Assembly: GCA_034359265.1 (NCBI GenBank)
Contig: CP136896.1
Span: 19,251,501-19,315,500, forward strand
DNA from: Canna indica
Lineage: Eukaryota > Streptophyta > Magnoliopsida > Zingiberales > Cannaceae
DNA: 64,000 nucleotides
Direction of reading: 5' to 3'
Under the pieces are notes generated by a model. That model was given only the letters and a program-made list of their open reading frames with translations. It was not told the origin of the DNA and did no database searches. Both the position numbers and the translations under genes were made by a program. This document shows, in pieces, positions 11,817 to 23,350 of this stretch (positions are counted from its first letter, which is position 1; each line of letters starts with the position of its first letter).

Positions 11817-13070
11817 TCAGCGGCGATGCGCCCAAAGTTGATTAGCGATACCCTCACGAATATCATGCATTACATTTTGGCTAGAAGAAGGTTCACCTAT
11901 TGATGATGTAGGTTCATTATCATCATCAATAATAACTTCTTCATTGTTCCAAATTTCTACTAATTCATCAAAAATTTTATATTTAATAATAAAGTTGTGA
12001 ATTGCACAACAAGCCAATACAATACTTCCTTGTCTTGAAACCCCGTAGTTCGACATCATCTTTAGGATCGAAAAACGTGCTTTTAAGAGTCCAAAGCATC
12101 GTTCGATAACATTCTGACAAGATGAATGTCGTTGGTTGAACAATTCTCTTTTAGACGTTGGGCCTCGACTACGATAATCTGACCGATGATATCTTTCACC
12201 TCGATAAGGTGCCAAAAATCTAGGTACATTAGGATATCCGGCATCGACCAAATAATATTCATCTATCAATACAATGTATAAAATGCATTAGTAATAAAAC
12301 CAATACAAGAATGTGATTATCGTTCATAAATTTTACCTCCGTTTGGCATCGGAAAATTCGTGTTAAGAGAGTATATTGTATGTGCAAAAATCCGCGAGTC
12401 ATTTGCGGTTCCCTCCCAACCCGCCTTCACATATGTGAACTGCATGTTATGGGCGCAGGCCGCCATCACATTTTGTATTATTGTTCCCTTACGGCCACGA
12501 TATAAAGATGATTTTCTGGTGGGAACAAAAGCGGAGACATGAGTCCCATCAATTGCCCCTATGCAATTCTAAAAAACCATGCTTCGATTAGTAAGACCCC
12601 TTAAGACTAAAATAATGTGCCTAAGTGTTGTACATTACCTTAAAATATGGAAACCACCATGGATTTCCATGAATCTCCGGTTGAATTATTCGCGGTTCAC
12701 GAGGTTGTATAAGTTCGGTTCCCAACCTTAGAACCGCTTTAAGTACATACTTGAACCATTTGTGACATGTTTGAGTTGAGTGTTGGTATCGCTCTGCAAC
12801 TACTCGAACTCGTTCATTGTGACAAATTGTATACATGAACATAGCGACAGCTTCTTCCACATAAATATTTTTATCCTCTAAGCCTAATCTCCTAAGTTCA
12901 CCACATAATCTTAGGAAGAGAGATGGCTCCATACGTAGATTTTCGTAGCATCTAATTGAACTATGTATCAACTCTTGGACATAGTCAGCACCTCTCAACA
13001 TTGAAGTGCGTACTACTCTTCGTGGAGGAGCATTTAGTTGGTTATCTAATGATTCCATTATATCCAACAT
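11817..13070 (-). CDS. PIF/Harbinger DDE transposase (three exons, apparently intact)
   Basis: Predicted minus-strand exons are 13070-12639, 12568-12337 and 12262-11817, separated by 70-bp and 74-bp introns with GT…AG borders. The joined frame is 369 residues from ATG 13070 to a TGA. The N-terminal part (helical, YVQELIHSSIRCYENLRMEP) is the usual nuclease-associated region. The DDE_Tnp_4 core follows with D151 in AIDGTHVSAFVPT, D228 in YYLVDAGYPN and E275 in VIERCFGLLKARF, giving the DD-about-47-E spacing of this superfamily. It would cut and rejoin element ends in the nucleus, normally with the Myb/SANT partner encoded upstream. No stop or frameshift is seen. The exon structure is inferred from frame continuity and splice signals, without transcript evidence. 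Confidence 0.88.
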
Positions 13071-13380
13071 TATTACTAATATAACATCATCACAATATTG
13101 CTCTTCATCACTATCTGATTCATGTGATCTGATTCATGTGATGTATTTGGTGGATGATTCATTCTACGACAACTTAGAGAAAGAAATCATCACACAAATA
13201 TGCAATTCATCTTAAACTTAAATAAGCAAATATTCTTTTATTCTAAACCGAAATAAGTATCCGAAACAAATAAAGGAACAACACTGAAAAAGTATCCGAA
13301 ATAAATAAAATAACAAGATTGTATGCAAAGGTGCACAAAGTGTTTAGTTCAAATTACACAAATGACAGTCCACTCACTCA

Positions 13381-14121
13381 CTACAAAGTTTCCAAGAAGT
13401 TCTTTAGTTTGTCATCTTGCAACGTCATAATAACTATCCGATATTCCGCATTAGCAAGCATGAAATGACAAGTCTTTGCATGAGTTTCTGTAGATAGCCC
13501 CTGCAAATTACTAATGCGCTCAACGCAATTTGCTAGGATATATGGATCTGCGGGTGGGGGTGTAGTACACACTAATGTTGCCTCACTTCGAACACAACGA
13601 GCTGAAAAGTGTTCACTAATGAGTTCATACATCTTTTGCCTCTCTTGTTCTAGAGATGTTCTCGTTGATGATTTACCTCGTTTCTTACTACGGCTACGGC
13701 TTGAAGAAACAGATGGACGTCGAGGGATTTCATGGTCGTTACCCCCCGTTTCCTCCTCTTCCCCTTCCTCTTCCACAAGAGGCTCCTTACCGCGTTCATT
13801 ATGCCCCAATAATTCCTCATCCAACTAACGCTCCTCAGATGAATTCAAAGGCGCCTGTGTAGATGACCGGGCCATCCCACCAGTTGCCGATTGATTTTGG
13901 AAAATTAATTCCAACAATATGTAGTTGGCAAGTGGCTCATTCTTAAACTGTTTGAAACACTCTTTTTTTCCTCCTCTCTGCACACGAAATAAACTCTATT
14001 AAATGCTACCCAACATACAACCTTACTATATTACAAAAATCCTTACCGTGCTATTCCACACCGTTTCGTCAGCCTCAATCCTCCCTGTGTCGGGATTCCA
14101 GGTGACCCCGGTGTGAACATG
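13381..14121 (-). pseudogene. Harbinger ORF: Myb/SANT-like DNA-binding protein, interrupted
   Basis: On the minus strand one exon (about 14121-14047) reads TGVTWNPDTGRIEADETVWN, the end of a Myb/SANT-like (L10-interacting/Harbinger partner) domain. A 68-bp GT…AG intron (14046-13979) leads to KKECFKQFKNEPLANYILLE, matching the 'KxFRxKPLPxYxxL' continuation. The frame then hits a TAG at 13827-13825, after which an acidic/Ser-Arg region and a helical C-terminus (ADPYILANCVERISNLQGL) run to 13381. The first half of the SANT domain is not visible; the tandem repeats at 14128-14790 occupy that position, perhaps as intron. This protein normally brings the transposase to the TIRs. As read, it is broken. 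Confidence 0.75.
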
Positions 14122-14127
14122 ACTGAT

Positions 14128-14790
14128 ACTATTATGTGAAGCAGCATGAAGCATGAATAAGAACAAGACTAATAATACAAGCAGCTTGAAGCATGAAGCA
14201 TGAACAAGACTGAACAGACTAAAACAAGAAACATGAATATAATATAAGCAACATGACTGAACATGACTAAAATAAGCAGCATTTTGGCTAGAACAAGACT
14301 GAACAGAAGTAATAATCAGCATGAAGCATTAAGATGACTAAAAGAAGCAGCATGAAGCATGAACAAGACTGAACAGACTGAGCAACATGAAGCATGAACA
14401 AGACTGAACAGACTGTGCAAAATGAAGCATGAACATGACTAATACAACCAGCATAAAGCATGAATAGAAACTGAACAGACTGAGCCAATACTAAACATTA
14501 TAATACAAGCAACATGAATATATACACATGAACTAAAACTATTATATGAAGCAGCATGAAGCATGAACAAGACTGAACAGACTAAAACAAGCAACATGAA
14601 TATAATACAAGCAACATGACTGAACATGACTAAAACAAGTAGCATTTTAGCATGAACATGACTAATACAACCAGCATGAAGCATGAACAGAAATTGAACA
14701 GACTGAGCCAAGACTAAACATTATAATACAAGCAACATGAATATATACACATGAACTGAAACTATTATATAAAGCATATATGAAGCATGA
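14128..14790 (-). repeat. Degenerate tandem repeats, about 223-bp period with short sub-repeats
   Basis: Blocks containing GAAGCATGAACAAGACTGAA and AAGCAACATGAATATA recur many times. The larger unit beginning CATGAACATGACTAATACAA is found at 14428 and 14651, 223 bp apart. Open minus-strand frames through it (repeated Ser/Cys/His/Leu strings) follow from the repetition and are not genes. Confidence 0.85.
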
Positions 14791-15179
14791 ACAAGAACTA
14801 ATATGTGATTCTGACTTTTCTACATCTATCATTATTGCTGACAAGCTATCGAAAGTATGTACATCAATCACTTTTAGCATTTGAATTATCTCTAGCCAGT
14901 CTTCTTATTAAAACAAACTAAAAATTTGTTTAACCAAATCTAAAAAATAATAAAAATGCAATCTTTTTCACAATCAATTCAACCAATCATTTTCACAGTC
15001 AATTTTAATATAAAATATAGCATAACCAAGAAATGTATATAAGTTCCTTCTGTCAAAACGTGAAATCATTTTCACAGTCAATTATAAGTTCCTTCTGTCA
15101 TACTCAAGAACTCGGAAGAACAAGCAAATACAAAGTGTCTGTAAACTATATTCACACTCAAGAACTCGAAAGAATAAGA

Positions 15180-15730
15180 AAATACAAACCCTAGGTCGAA
15201 CAAACCCTAGATCAAAACCCAAGGTAGTACCACAGAAAACAAGCAAATACAAATAAACCCTAGCATCAAAACCCGAACATCACATCTTGGAAGAACATCA
15301 AAACCAGCTCGAACAAACCCTAGGACAAAACCCTAGATTAAAACCCGAACATCACAACCATAGATCGGGGAAACAATACCGACAACATCACAACCATAGA
15401 TCGGGGAAACAATACAACATAGATTGGAAAAGTAGTATCAAATATTATAAAACATCGAAAAAATAGCATCAAAGAATATCAAAGACCGGCAACGATCAAT
15501 GTGAAAACCCTATATCGGGTAGACAATAAACAATAAAGACAAAAATTCAAAACCCCAGATCAAACTTCAAAACCCTAGATCCAAAAATCAAAACCCTAGA
15601 TCAAGTTATCACTAAAATCGTAGAGCTAAAAACTGAAAACCCTAGATCGGGTAATATCACAACCCTAGATCGGGTAACATGACAACCATAGATTGAAAAA
15701 GATTGACTGAATGTGGAAACCCTAGATGAA
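15180..15730 (+). repeat. Cluster of AAACCCTAGATC motifs
   Basis: About ten copies of (A)AACCCTAG, many extended to CCCTAGATCGGG, are scattered over about 550 bp in the 5' part of the Harbinger genes (minus strand). They resemble plant telo-box sequences (AAACCCTA). They may be promoter elements or diverged repeats. No gene is seen at 14800-16186 otherwise. Confidence 0.6.
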
Positions 15731-16282
15731 ATCACGAACCTGAAGGTAAGGAAAGCAAGAAACCGGCGATGTTGTAGTCGAAGGTGAAGAAAGCAAGAGG
15801 TCGGGGATCGATTTGGACTGGCAACGATCAATTTCAATAAACGACGATAAGTTTTCTCCTGTCGCCAGTAGCAGCCGAATAAGGGTGTCGAGGGGTCGAG
15901 GGCTGGAGTGGGTGAGCCCTAACGGGTGAAACATCCGGTTTTATTCGTGTTTTTGGGTGAAACGGGCGAAATGAGTGGATATTACAAGTATGCCACCGCT
16001 CGATTTCGCAAGTTTCGTGAAAATAAGGAAAACATGTCCAAGTCATTTTCCCGATCCAGTATATTTGCGTGTTTCGCGAAACCGAAAAATGAAAACAACC
16101 TTGTTTCGGTCAACAAACAAGATTTCAAACCGTTTTCATTTTTGATCAAAAATGAAAACCCAAAACGGGCCCTAACAAACAGGCCCTAACATTCTTGTTA
16201 AGAAGTTAGTAGTGAACCTCTTGGATGAAATCAATGTAATGAACCGTTCACCCAATTTTGGTGATGAAAACCAGGATCGGGA

Positions 16283-19200
16283 CTAAGCCGAAGCCACCAC
16301 CCCTAAGTTTGACTTGCTCCTCCCCCAGCACATGATACTAGATTCCACAATTTCGTTGACACTATATTTTTTATCTCTGAAAATGACTGAATTCCTTAGA
16401 AACCAAACGTTTCTACTCCAAATCATGGCTAAACATCTTATTTGTTCGATCGCTTCTCTAAACTTCCTAGCTTCCCCTAGTCGCATTTCCTCCCACGGGA
16501 TGAAAAGTTTGTCCAAAAGGATTTTCCAACCATCAATCGAGACGTTACATTGACCAATAAGGTGGTCGAGGTCTTCACAGGCAATTTCACAAAGGACACA
16601 ATTGTCGTCAGGTAGATACGAACAGTGGCTAATTAGCCTTTTTTTTTTGTAGGGAGTCAATTCTTAAGGACAAGCCAACAGTGAATTTTGAACATAATAG
16701 GAATGTTGCATTTCTAGGTACTATTGGCTGCCTCCCATCTAACCCCGCAGTCCATGTACTTGGAATACATTGAGGACGTTGAATATTTCCCATTGGCTTC
16801 CCATCTCCAATAATTGTAATCATTTTCATCATTTAAATTGAGATTCTCAAAAAACTCCAATAGTTTTAGCACGTCCTCTTGGGACACGTTACTAGCCCAA
16901 TGAAGATCCCATGACTCTAAGTTAGAATTGAAACATTGCTTTACCGAGGAGTTTTTATATCTGCAAGCCCTAAATATATCCGGAAATTCCACAAGCAATT
17001 TAGTGTTTTTGCACCAACGCTCTTTCCAAAAGCTGGTATTCATCCCGTTCCCTATCTTTTTTTCCATGCCTAGCTCGAACATTTCTTTCGCTTTAATGAT
17101 CCCTTTCCAAGTGGCCGACCACCTCGATGTGCAGGCCTCTTCAAACCATATCTTCCTATTGAAGTAATGGCATCTCACAATATTGACCCAGATTAAATTT
17201 TTGTCATTTGCCAGCTCCCACCACCATCTTCCCATGCATGCTTTGTTGTGCATTTCCAAGTTTTGTATCCCTAGACCACCATGCTCCACAAGCCTCATCA
17301 TAACATCCCAGTTAACCAAGCCTACTATCCTGTTTGACTCCCCCTCTCCTTTCCAAAAAAAGTGTCTTCGTCTTTTATCAATGACTTGAATTAGCCATTT
17401 TGGGGCTTTAAAGATGGATAAGCAATATCCCGAGATAGAGCTCAGGACACTATTAATTAGAATGAGCCTACAGCCTCTTGATAGAAGTTTCCCTTTCCAA
17501 GCACTAAATCTATTATCAACCTTTTGAATGATGAAGTTCTAGTCCTCTCTAAAAAGACGACCATCTCTTAAGGGGAGGCCCAGATATTTCAAAGAAAAGG
17601 CACCTTTTTTACAACCTAAAATTGCCGCCGCTTCTATACTTCTATCTTCATTTCCTGCCACATGTAGAGCCTCGGTCTTAGAGTAGTTTGCTTTCAACCC
17701 CGATGTCAGCTCAAAGCCGTAAAGAAGAATTTTCAAGTTCAGCAGATTGTTCTCATTACCACTTGTAAATACCACAAAATCATCAGCAAACTCCCCATTC
17801 ATTCTAACCCCTTTGATTAGGTTATTTTGAGTTGCACGATTCATCATTCTTGCGAAGACGTCTGCAACGAGAATGAACAAATACGGAGAAAGAGGGTCCC
17901 TCTGTCTCAGTCCTTTTTTATGTCTGATCCATTTGTCGGGGCTCCCGTTTAACATAATCGATGACTCCTCTGACCGCAGAAGGCCTGAAATCCCATCAAT
18001 CCACTCTGAAGGGAAGCATTTTTCCTTCAACAGCTAAAGGAGGAATTTCCGGTTCACGCAGTCGAATGCCTTAGACAGATCCAATTTAAGCATAATTGTG
18101 TCCAATTTGTTTCTCTTACAAAAGTGGATGAGCTCCGAGGCCGCCATATAGCTATCGAGAGTCGATCTGCCGGGGAGGAAGGCACTTTGGGTGTTTCCAA
18201 TTAGAGAGTCCATGTGTGGTTTTAGCCTATTAGCCATCAACTTGGAGAATAACTTAACTTGAGATTAGACTAATAGGCCTAAAGTCACCCAATTTGTTTG
18301 CCCCCTTAATTTTTGGGATAGGGACAATGAATGCTTTATTTAATTTGCTCAGGTCTTCTCTGTCCTCTCTGATGTCTTCCAGTAGTGCCCTTACATCCTC
18401 CCCTACGATGTCCTAGAAAGCTAAAATGAATTCCGGAGTGAGGCCATCAGATCCTGGTGCTTTGTTTTTCCCCAAACTTTTTAGTACATCCAAGATTTCA
18501 TCATTTTCAAAGGGCCTAGAGAGATCAGATAGATCGAAGCTTTCCCCTCCAAAGATATCAGACCAGATAGGTCTAATCATGTACTCATCAGCAGATCCAA
18601 TTGATAGATAAAAGAAGTCATGACACGCTTTTTCGACACCCTTTGTATTCGTGATAACTCTCTCATTCAGCAAGATAGACGAAATCCAATTTTTTTGTTT
18701 TCTCCTGTCGCCACTTTATGGAAGAATTTAGTATTCATGTCTCTGTCTCTTAACCATTTTACTTTTGCTCTTCGTTTCCAGTAAGCATTTTGTGCCTCGT
18801 AGCATTTGTCCAAGTTTTTCCTTACTTCTTTAATCCTTGCTTCACTTGTCACGGAGCTTGTCCCCCCAACCTCCCCTTTTTAAAGTTCATTTTCCAGTTC
18901 TGTCTCCAAACTCGTAATGTGATCCCTCATTGGGTTCATAATGCTTTTACTCCATTCTCGGATTTTTTTCCGCAGCAGTCTACATCTCGAGATCCAACTT
19001 GTCATGCTCGATTGCCCTGTCTCGTTCTGTGTATCCCAACACTCTTTTACCACCTCCCTGTAGCTTCTTTCCAATAGCCAATGATGCTCAAATTGAAAAG
19101 TCATATGCCTTAGGTGCATATCTCCAGAAATTGTGAGTGGGCAGTGATCAGACAGTCTTGGGTTTCCCACCCTAACCCCCCAAGAGTTAGTCCATTCAGA

Positions 19201-19845
19201 AAGAGTCGGGTTTATTAGAATCCTATCCAGTTTCGCAAAAGTGGGGATCGTGTGATTGTTACATTATGTGAATCTCCTTCCAGAAATAGGTATGTCGAGG
19301 AACTCAGAATCCGCAAGAATTTCCGAAAATTTACCCGATTCCCTATCATTTCCCCTACAATTCAATCTCTCGAAATCACCGCGGGTCACAATGAAGTCTC
19401 CCCCCACTAATGTTGGTATATCTGACGGTAGTAGGATTTGATTTAATTCCATGAAGAAATCATTTTTATCCCCTCTTTTTGGTGACCCGTAGATGTTGTA
19501 AACCTTTATAGTAGGGTTTGAATGTCTATGTAAAAGCGTGCAACATATGTGGTTCCTCCCTCTCCCCGAAGATATCCCTTCACACAAGACCCTTTTCCAA
19601 GCAATCAAGAGCCCTCCTGACATACCATTAGAATTTTTAAAGGTGAAATCAAAACATGAGCTGCCCGAGATCTTTTTCATACATATGTAGTCGAATTCAT
19701 TAATTTTTGTTTCTTGAATACATATGATGCTAGACTTAGATAAGTTGAGAAAGAACTTTAACATAGCATGCTTTGAGGTCCTACAAAGGCCCCTTACATT
19801 CCAAAATGATGCTTTAAACATATAGATAGTTTGCAGCAGGTGCAA
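16283..19845 (-). pseudogene. LINE ORF2: endonuclease, reverse transcriptase, zf-RVT
   Basis: Several frames read in succession on the minus strand. The endonuclease is at 19845-19200: FWNVRGLCRT, ICIQETK, a VGGDFIVTRGDFERL block and LSDHCPLTISGD. The reverse transcriptase follows: NKAPGSDGLTPEFI, SAFLPGRSTLDSYM, LKLDLSKAFDCV, GLRQRDPLSPYLFIL and EFADDFVVF. A connection region comes next, and finally the zinc-ribbon-like zf-RVT (KKKRLISHC … NCVLCEIACEDLDHL). The protein would nick target DNA and prime reverse transcription there. At least six frame changes or stops separate the pieces. In the endonuclease, the Asn usual in GGDFN is Ile, which suggests loss of activity. Codon usage and length are otherwise normal for plant L1. 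Confidence 0.9.
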
Positions 19846-19905
19846 GGCCCACCAAGCCAGCCTTCAAAAAAGTTTGCCCGACATTTTCATCTCAGCACTA
19901 GGCTA

Positions 19906-22349
19906 TCATCCCTTATGATGGTCGCTTGCCTCCATTTTTTTTATTTTAGTACAAATATTTGAATCCACATCCATGAAACCTAAAGCACACAGCCTTCCCC
20001 TGATTTCCTCATTTTCCAGATCAGAGATTGAAGGAGTTTTGTTCATTCCCTTTCTTTCCCGTTGATTCAAGGCGGCGGGCTTCCCTTGTGAAGAGCAACC
20101 ACTCAGGTTGATTGCTTCATTGCGCATGATGGCTCTGCTCATCACATTAGAACCCCCATCCCTCAGTTGGCTCGGGCGTTTGCTACGTCTCAAGCCATCA
20201 TCCGACCCCGCACTGCCCATCGCTGGGAATGGTCAGCCAGAAAAATGCATCTCTGTTTGGAAACTGCCATGCATAGCAATTGCAGTGGAAGAAATAGGAG
20301 TGTTGTCAGAGAGAGATACCTGGTTCCCGCTAGGGAGATCCTGCTGCATTCCGAAACATCTAGGCCGAGGCGATGGAGGCGTCTGCAATCAAAAATTGGC
20401 AGCCCCACCAAAGTTTGGGAAGATGATAGGTGTTCCCGAAACGAGTAGGACTTGTATGAGCGGCCTGCTCATACAAATTTGTATGAGCAGGCCGCTCATC
20501 TTCCGCCACGTCAGCTCAGCACGCATCCCGATGCAAAATTCGAGTTCGGGATGTGTGCCCAGCAACAGCCCAGACTGCATCCCGAATTCAATTTTTGCAT
20601 CGGGATGCGTGCTGGGCTGACGTGGCGGAAGATGAGCAGGCCGCTCATACAAGTTTTCTCCTCCCGAAACCGTCCCTCCCGGTTGCATCGTGGCCCCCAC
20701 TAGGGACCCGTCCAAGTAAGTCCTCCACGAGTTGTCCCTAGTCAACATTTCAACCCTTCCACTGCCAGGGTGTGTGATCGGGAGAGTAATGGCCCCATGC
20801 ATCAGCCCAAAGCAAGCAGGCCCAAAGAAGATTCCAGATGCAGCAAGGGGACCACACTTGGGTATGAATTGAGTTAAAGTGGGATATGAAGATAAGGCTG
20901 CCAAATTAACTTAATGAGCGGCAGAATAGACTGTCAAGTAGTGAAGAGACCCCCCTCTGATTAATGATCCGCCGATGTGAGAAAGACAAGGAAGCGACAT
21001 GTTGCGTAAAGGTGCATATGCAATTTGAAATCTCGCCCCCACTTGACCCATCGGGAATACCAGCACTGATGGACCGGGTCCAGATACTTGCAAATCGGCA
21101 ACCATCGGGTAATGTTCGGACCCAGAAACATGCATTGACGGAGAAACATGCAGCGTCGGAGAAGCCAGTTCATGCATTTCGCCCGTCGGAGCAGACAAAG
21201 CTTCGTTTACACCCTAGGCAGAGAACACATTCGCGCCATCAAACCCAGTATGCCCATGCGCGGAGGTGGCTCCAGAGGGAGCCGAAGCACTTGCATCCTC
21301 ATTACCCGCAGCTCCAGACGGTGGTTGGGCCATGGAGTTGTCACCATAAGAAGCCCAGTTCAATGAGTGACTAAACAGAGCTCCATAACCCGAACCATCG
21401 TCTCTGTTGTCGCCGTTGTCCACCGCGTTCGTTCCCACCCATCTACTCCAAATGATATTAATTTTAACTATAAAGGGCGTGTCCTCAATGTGGACTTCTA
21501 CAAAACGTGTTATGATATCGACTCTGGTGCAAGCTATCTCAACACGATAGTCTTGAAGGTCCGACCAGTTCACGCCGGAGCGATCAATGGCAGTGAGAGC
21601 TCTGAATGGGCTCACAATAGCTTGGAGGTCAAACTCATTACAGTGCTCTGGCAAGATGCCACGAATACTTATTCTCGTTGATAGACGCAGCGGGGTGGCA
21701 ATATGGCCGGTAGAGAAGTCCCATTCAGCAAATTCTACAAAGCCCGCTTGGATGTTCATCACCCTCCATCTCAGCAGTTGATTTTTTGAAGCCGTTGACT
21801 GACACAAAAACATCATAGGGCCATCGTTCATCGGCTTTATCTTCCATAACAAAGGATCAGCTTCGAATCTGAAGAAGAAGGCACATATAAATCTTAAAAG
21901 CTGGTCACCCGTACCATATGAACCAGATGGTGTAACCTTCATCCCTTTGCTGCGTAGAAGATTGATTCCCCCCCTTGTTGCAGCTGAAATCCTTAGATAA
22001 CATACATTGGCATCTAAGAGGGCTACATGCGTCCATTTATCCAGGTGCGGGCGAAGCAAGAAGTTTAGAAGAGATGGTGTTGATATTTTCTTTCACCAGC
22101 TCCTTACTTGCCTCAGATTTAAGGGGATCCAAACTCTGCGATCCAGGCTGACCAGTCATTTCAGGTCTTCTCAGATACTGGTGATGAAAAACCGAGATGT
22201 GAAACTGAATCAGCTCATGGTAGTTTCAAGACGGTGGCCAGGTCTATGGCAGCGGAGGCATCTGGAGGCGGCCACACAAAATCTTGCAATATGACCCTTA
22301 CGGAAGCAGTTGTAACATGTCTTCTTAGAACGTAGCTTCCGTAGTAAAG
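19906..22349 (-). pseudogene. LINE ORF1: zinc knuckles, DUF4283-like domain, C-terminal tail
   Basis: Minus strand from 22349: KKTCYNCFRKGHIARFC, a CX2CX4HX4C knuckle, followed at once by a second partial one (RCLRCHRPGHRLE). After stops, a long open frame (22059-21214) reads WTHVALLDANVCYLRISAAT … VMNIQAGFVEFAEWDF, of the DUF4283/RNA-binding type. Further pieces (21198-20911, 20904-20662) are in other frames, interrupted by a MITE. The last piece (20220-19906) ends with GLRRSKRPSQL and NEEIRGRLCALGFMD, a usual ORF1 tail. ORF1 proteins bind LINE RNA. The order of knuckles before DUF4283 is familiar from monocot L1 elements; that point is from memory. Confidence 0.75.
20443..20661. mobile_element. 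Mutator-like MITE, 219 bp, foldback type
   Basis: A perfect 9-bp duplication TCCCGAAAC flanks it (20434-20442 and 20662-20670), the size typical of Mutator-like elements. The arms are inverted repeats almost to the middle, with the shared terminus ACTTGTATGAGCGGCCTGCT after about 7 diverged outer bases. The left arm carries an extra 28-bp inverted micro-insert (CAAATTTG at its centre) that the right arm lacks. It lies in LINE ORF1 and contains no gene. Confidence 0.93.
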
Positions 22350-23009
22350 TGTCACGCCCCAAACTCAGGGTCACGTGATCGTGCTAGGGTATACGTGCCT
22401 ATACCCCACAGCCTAACTCATGCACATGCTAACACATAAAAGATAACGAAAAAAAATAACAATTTTTATTATAAAAGAGAAGCCAAAATAGAATTCATTT
22501 AAACAGTAAAGTTTTAGTAAAAAGTTCAAGTGCGGAAATAAATGAATCAAAGTCCAATAGTTCATTTTAACAAATAAAATCTGAAATGAAAGACATGAAC
22601 GTCCCCAAGGGACTACAACTCCAAATCACCAACACACGTTCATGACAACTACCAAAGACTCGTCTACGACCCCTAACTAGGACTACTATGAGATCAATGT
22701 GGCTCCTCTGCCCTCCAGCCACGCCAAGTGCTCCAGCCCACCTCACCGATCAGGCTCTGCAAAAAAAACAAAAATGACAACAGGTGAGTTCAAAGAACTC
22801 AGTGAGCAGTTCTACCAACCCCCACGAGAAACCAATCACAGAGATATAACATATGATAAAACACTTGTCAAAAACAGGAATAAAGTTACAAGGGTGTGAC
22901 TAGCTATCAGACCATCTGGCCTCCACATGCCCGAAGGCATCCAACACTCTAGTAGTGAAGTACAATAGGCCTAAGCCTATCATGCCCTAAGGCAACAAAT
23001 CATACTCAA

Positions 23010-23350
23010 GGGTTACTAGGATAATCGGGATTGGCCCATCCGAGCTTATCCTATAATAAAGAAACTCAGGAGCAATCAAGATTTTCCCGTTCGAACTTGC
23101 TCCATGAGACGCGTAGGAACAATCGGGATTCGCCCATCCGAACTTGTCCCTTAAAGATACCACAGGAATAATCGGGATTTGCCCGTCCGAACTTATTCCT
23201 TAAAAGAAACTCGAGAACAATCGGGATTTGCCCGTCCGAATTAGTTCCATGAGAAAACACAAGAACAATTGGGCTTTGCCCATCCGAACTTGTTCCAAAG
23301 AGATAACGTAGGAATAATCGGCATTCGCTTATCTGAACTTATTCCTTTAA
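23010..23350 (+). repeat. Tandem array, about 48-bp unit, about seven copies
   Basis: The units read roughly AGGAACAATCGGGATTYGCC followed by CATCCGAACTTGTTCC and a variable spacer. Each unit has complementary ends (GGAACAA…TTGTTCC; also GGAATAA…TTATTCC), so each can fold by itself. The changes are often paired between the two arms. Confidence 0.88.

Larger units (their letters stand above)
9697..16186 (-). mobile_element. Complete PIF/Harbinger DNA transposon (6,490 bp)
   Basis: The termini are GGGCGCGTTTGTTT on the left and the reverse complement of GGGCCTGTTTGTTA on the right, the PIF/Harbinger TIR type. The 3-bp target duplication is TAA (9694-9696 and 16187-16189). Subterminal regions on both sides are rich in degenerate 'cgaaaa/ttttcg' motifs, possible transposase sites. 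Inside, both on the minus strand, are the two genes expected of this superfamily: a DDE transposase (11817-13070) and a Myb/SANT-like protein (13381-14121). The transposase frame is intact but the partner carries an in-frame stop. The insertion sits just beyond the 3' end of the LINE ORF2 remnant at 16283. Confidence 0.96.

Noticed and set aside
14026..14880. Minus-strand frames with repeated Cys/Phe/Met/His/Leu strings
   Set aside because: They come from the 223-bp and shorter tandem repeats and change frame between units; only the SANT exon at the left edge is real.
20108..22294. Plus-strand open frames opposite LINE ORF1
   Set aside because: ORF1 and its zinc knuckles read on the minus strand; the plus frames have no recognisable content.
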